Of a stretch of DNA of 6,146 bases, positions 5,517 to 6,146 are shown piece after piece. The notes under the pieces are model-generated. The model had not been told where the DNA came from, made no database searches, and worked only from the letters and a program-made list of their open reading frames with translations. The stretch covers positions 1 to 6,146 of the forward strand of contig JACQSD010000032.1 in NCBI GenBank assembly GCA_016206165.1. The letters are read 5' to 3'. Source of the DNA: Candidatus Uhrbacteria bacterium (lineage in GTDB: Bacteria > Patescibacteriota > Patescibacteriia > JACQSD01). How positions within the stretch are numbered: the first letter of the stretch is position 1; each line of letters starts with the position of its first letter. The translations under genes and the position numbers were made by a program.

Positions 5517-5533
5517 CGCGGATTATATCCGCG
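5517..5533. repeat. Perfect palindrome CGCGGAT-TAT-ATCCGCG
   Basis: Seven-base arms (5517-5523 and 5527-5533) flank a TAT loop, 15 bases after the LOG stop codon. There is no T-run after it, so it is not a good terminator. It could be a small intergenic repeat or an operator-like site. Confidence 0.6.
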
Positions 5534-5548
5534 GATGCACGCAGAAAC

Positions 5549-5590
5549 AAATCACCCCCGGCGAATGCCGAGGGTGATTTAGATTTTTGT
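5549..5590. terminator. Strong, probably bidirectional terminator between convergent transcripts
   Basis: The arms AAATCACCC (5549-5557) and GGGTGATTT (5572-5580) pair perfectly. An inner CGGC/GCCG stem (5559-5562 with 5567-5570) carries a GAAT loop across a single C/A mismatch. AGATTTTTG follows on the + strand and serves the LOG gene. On the minus strand the stem is followed by GTTTCTG, a weaker U-tract that could end the tRNA-Ala transcript. Confidence 0.88.
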
Positions 5591-5591
5591 C

Positions 5592-5628
5592 TGGCTGTGC
5601 CAGCCATAGCTTGAAGAGCGAAGGCTGG
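5592..5628. repeat. Overlapping palindromes abutting the tRNA-Ala 3' end
   Basis: CCAGCC (5600-5605) and GGCTGG (5623-5628) enclose ATAGCTTGAAGAGCGAA. The outer end of the second arm (5626-5628) is the encoded CCA of the tRNA on the minus strand. A competing hairpin, TGGCTG (5592-5597) with CAGCCA (5601-5606), shares bases with the first arm. From general knowledge, GCC...TAGCT...GAAGAGCGAAGGC elements recur in CPR intergenic regions. That this is one of them is inference. Confidence 0.55.
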
Positions 5629-5699
5629 TGGACTTAGGCAGAATCGAACTGCCGACTACGCATTGCAAATGCGTCGTTTTACCACTAAACTATAAGCCC
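5626..5699 (-). tRNA. trnA(ugc): tRNA-Ala (anticodon UGC), CCA encoded
   Basis: Read on the minus strand, the acceptor GGGCTTA pairs with TAAGTCC and contains the G3-U70 wobble that is the identity signal for alanyl-tRNA synthetase. The D-stem is GTTT/AAAC. The anticodon arm ACGCA-TTTGCAA-TGCGT gives anticodon TGC. The variable loop is AGTC, and the T arm is GGCAG-TTCGATT-CTGCC. The body is 71 bases plus discriminator-adjacent CCA (5626-5628). Its 5' end lies 4 bases after the stop codon of the small membrane protein, so the two are almost certainly on one transcript. Confidence 0.97.
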
Positions 5700-5703
5700 G
5701 AGT

Positions 5704-5943
5704 TTATCGTACGTCAGGGAAGAAGAGTCCGAGGATACCGATGATGAGACTGCGATGGAGATTTGTAATGGTGAGAAATCCAGCGAATGCAATCACAATG
5801 CCAAGGAGTTTAAAGAAAAAACGCCCTCCAAAATAGCGTTCTGCAAATTCCGGGGCTCCAAAATTTTCGTAGAGAGTATTCGCGTAGAATGTAATTCCAA
5901 CGCCGGCAGCAGTAATGATGATACCCCAAAGGATGCGAGCCAT
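5704..5943 (-). CDS. Small integral membrane protein, 79 residues, unknown function
   Basis: The product has two clear membrane segments, 4-21 (ILWGIIITAAGVGITFYA) and 44-62 (FKLLGIVIAFAGFLTITNL), and a third hydrophobic stretch at 65-75. Between them is a short polar loop with NFGAPEFAERYFGG (27-40). MARILWG at the N-terminus and the KLLGI segment resemble small membrane proteins I associate with CPR genomes, but I cannot name a family. ATG 5943 is the only start in frame after the upstream stop; the frame upstream is open for about 37 codons without ATG, GTG or TTG. No SD is close to it. The gene is placed between tRNA-Val and tRNA-Ala on the same strand and preceded by a GC-rich structured segment. 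It ends TAA 4 bases before tRNA-Ala. Confidence 0.75.
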   Translation of the reverse strand: MARILWGIIITAAGVGITFYANTLYENFGAPEFAERYFGGRFFFKLLGIVIAFAGFLTITNLHRSLIIGILGLFFPDVR

Positions 5944-5961
5944 ATGTTGATCATGGACGAT

Positions 5962-6041
5962 GGTGGAGTCGCCCGCGACATGGCCAGAGGCCTGCGCGGG
6001 CGCGCGGATCCGCTCGCGAAGACGAGCGGAAACTCCTGACC
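5962..6041 (-). other. GC-rich element folding as a three-way junction; leader or ncRNA candidate
   Basis: Bases 5965-6036 are 53 of 72 G+C, in sharp contrast to the AT-richer gene next to it. All long complementary segments nest without conflict. The closing stem is GGAGT (5965-5969) with ACTCC (6032-6036), extendable by 5962-5964 with 6039-6041. Arm A is CGCCCGCG (5970-5977) with CGCGGGCG (5995-6002), carrying an inner GGCC-AGA-GGCC hairpin (5982-5992). Arm B is TCCGCTCG (6009-6016) with CGAGCGGA (6023-6030). The fold is possible on both strands. The minus strand is assigned because both flanking tRNAs and the next gene are transcribed that way. It ends 21 bases before ATG 5943. It may be a regulatory leader, a separate RNA or a dispersed palindromic repeat. 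Confidence 0.55.
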
Positions 6042-6073
6042 CCCTCGGCTTGCCCCGTTAGAAATTTTTTCCG

Positions 6074-6146
6074 TGCACGCTGAGAGGATCGAACTCCCGA
6101 CCTCCTCGGTGTAAACGAGGCGCTCTAACCGGCTGAGCTAAGCGTG
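6074..6146 (-). tRNA. trnV(uac): tRNA-Val (anticodon UAC), no encoded CCA; first base outside the window
   Basis: On the minus strand the anticodon arm CCTCG-TTTACAC-CGAGG gives anticodon TAC. The D arm is GCTC...GAGC with an AGCCGGTTA loop, and the T arm is GGGAG-TTCGATC-CTCTC. The acceptor 3' strand AGCGTGC pairs perfectly with CACGCT preceded by one base that must lie at 6147 (expected G). A73 is followed by CGG rather than CCA, so CCA must be added by a nucleotidyltransferase. The variable loop is AGGTC. No terminator follows, which fits read-through into the next gene. Confidence 0.96.

Noticed and set aside
5793..5981. 62-codon minus-strand frame in another register over the membrane protein gene
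   Set aside because: It overlaps the 79-residue gene, which has well-formed membrane segments and ends neatly before tRNA-Ala.
5965..6036. A further tRNA in the GC-rich segment
   Set aside because: It lacks a T-loop TTC signature, an anticodon arm of 5 pairs with a 7-base loop, and an acceptor stem of 7 pairs. The fold is a three-way junction, not a cloverleaf.
5755..6039. 94-codon + strand frame and its 31-codon tail from ATG 5944
   Set aside because: It lies opposite the membrane protein gene and through the structured GC-rich element, with no promoter or SD. I kept it only as a weak alternative for the GC-rich part.

Overview
The window looks like a compact bacterial chromosome segment, most likely from the Candidate Phyla Radiation (Patescibacteria). 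The evidence is indirect: short genes, standard stop codons, mostly no Shine-Dalgarno (SD) sites, an EndoQ-family DNA repair nuclease, a CPR-looking small membrane protein, and short GC-rich palindromes between genes. No marker in the window fixes the lineage, so this is inference.

Layout. Bases 1-250 hold the 3' end of an rRNA operon: a 5S rRNA cut by the window edge, a second 5S almost directly behind it, and a terminator. Bases 247-412 have no gene but are rich in inverted repeats. A promoter at 413-441 then drives a two-gene operon (467-2040) of paralogous sugar-nucleotidyltransferase-fold proteins. The first resembles the GlmU pyrophosphorylase domain; the second has diverged nucleotide-binding motifs and higher GC. 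The operon ends at a strong terminator (2044-2100). Next come an EndoQ-like PHP-domain endonuclease (2142-3416), a secreted or anchored cysteine-free helical protein (3497-4708) and a LOG-family phosphoribohydrolase (4777-5502). All three are on the + strand, each with its own extended -10 promoter. Two of these promoters lie so close to the start codon that the mRNAs should be leaderless.

A strong, probably bidirectional, terminator (5549-5590) separates these genes from a minus-strand cluster. In transcription order that cluster is tRNA-Val(UAC), a GC-rich segment that folds as a three-way junction, a 79-residue membrane protein, and tRNA-Ala(UGC) only 4 bases after the membrane protein's stop codon.

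The genes do not form one pathway. They read as housekeeping units: rRNA/tRNA, probable cell-envelope sugar activation, repair of deaminated bases, an envelope protein and nucleotide salvage. The least explained parts are the structured GC-rich element at 5962-6041, the heptamer array inside the EndoQ gene, the tandem 5S pair and the diverged nucleotidyltransferase twin.
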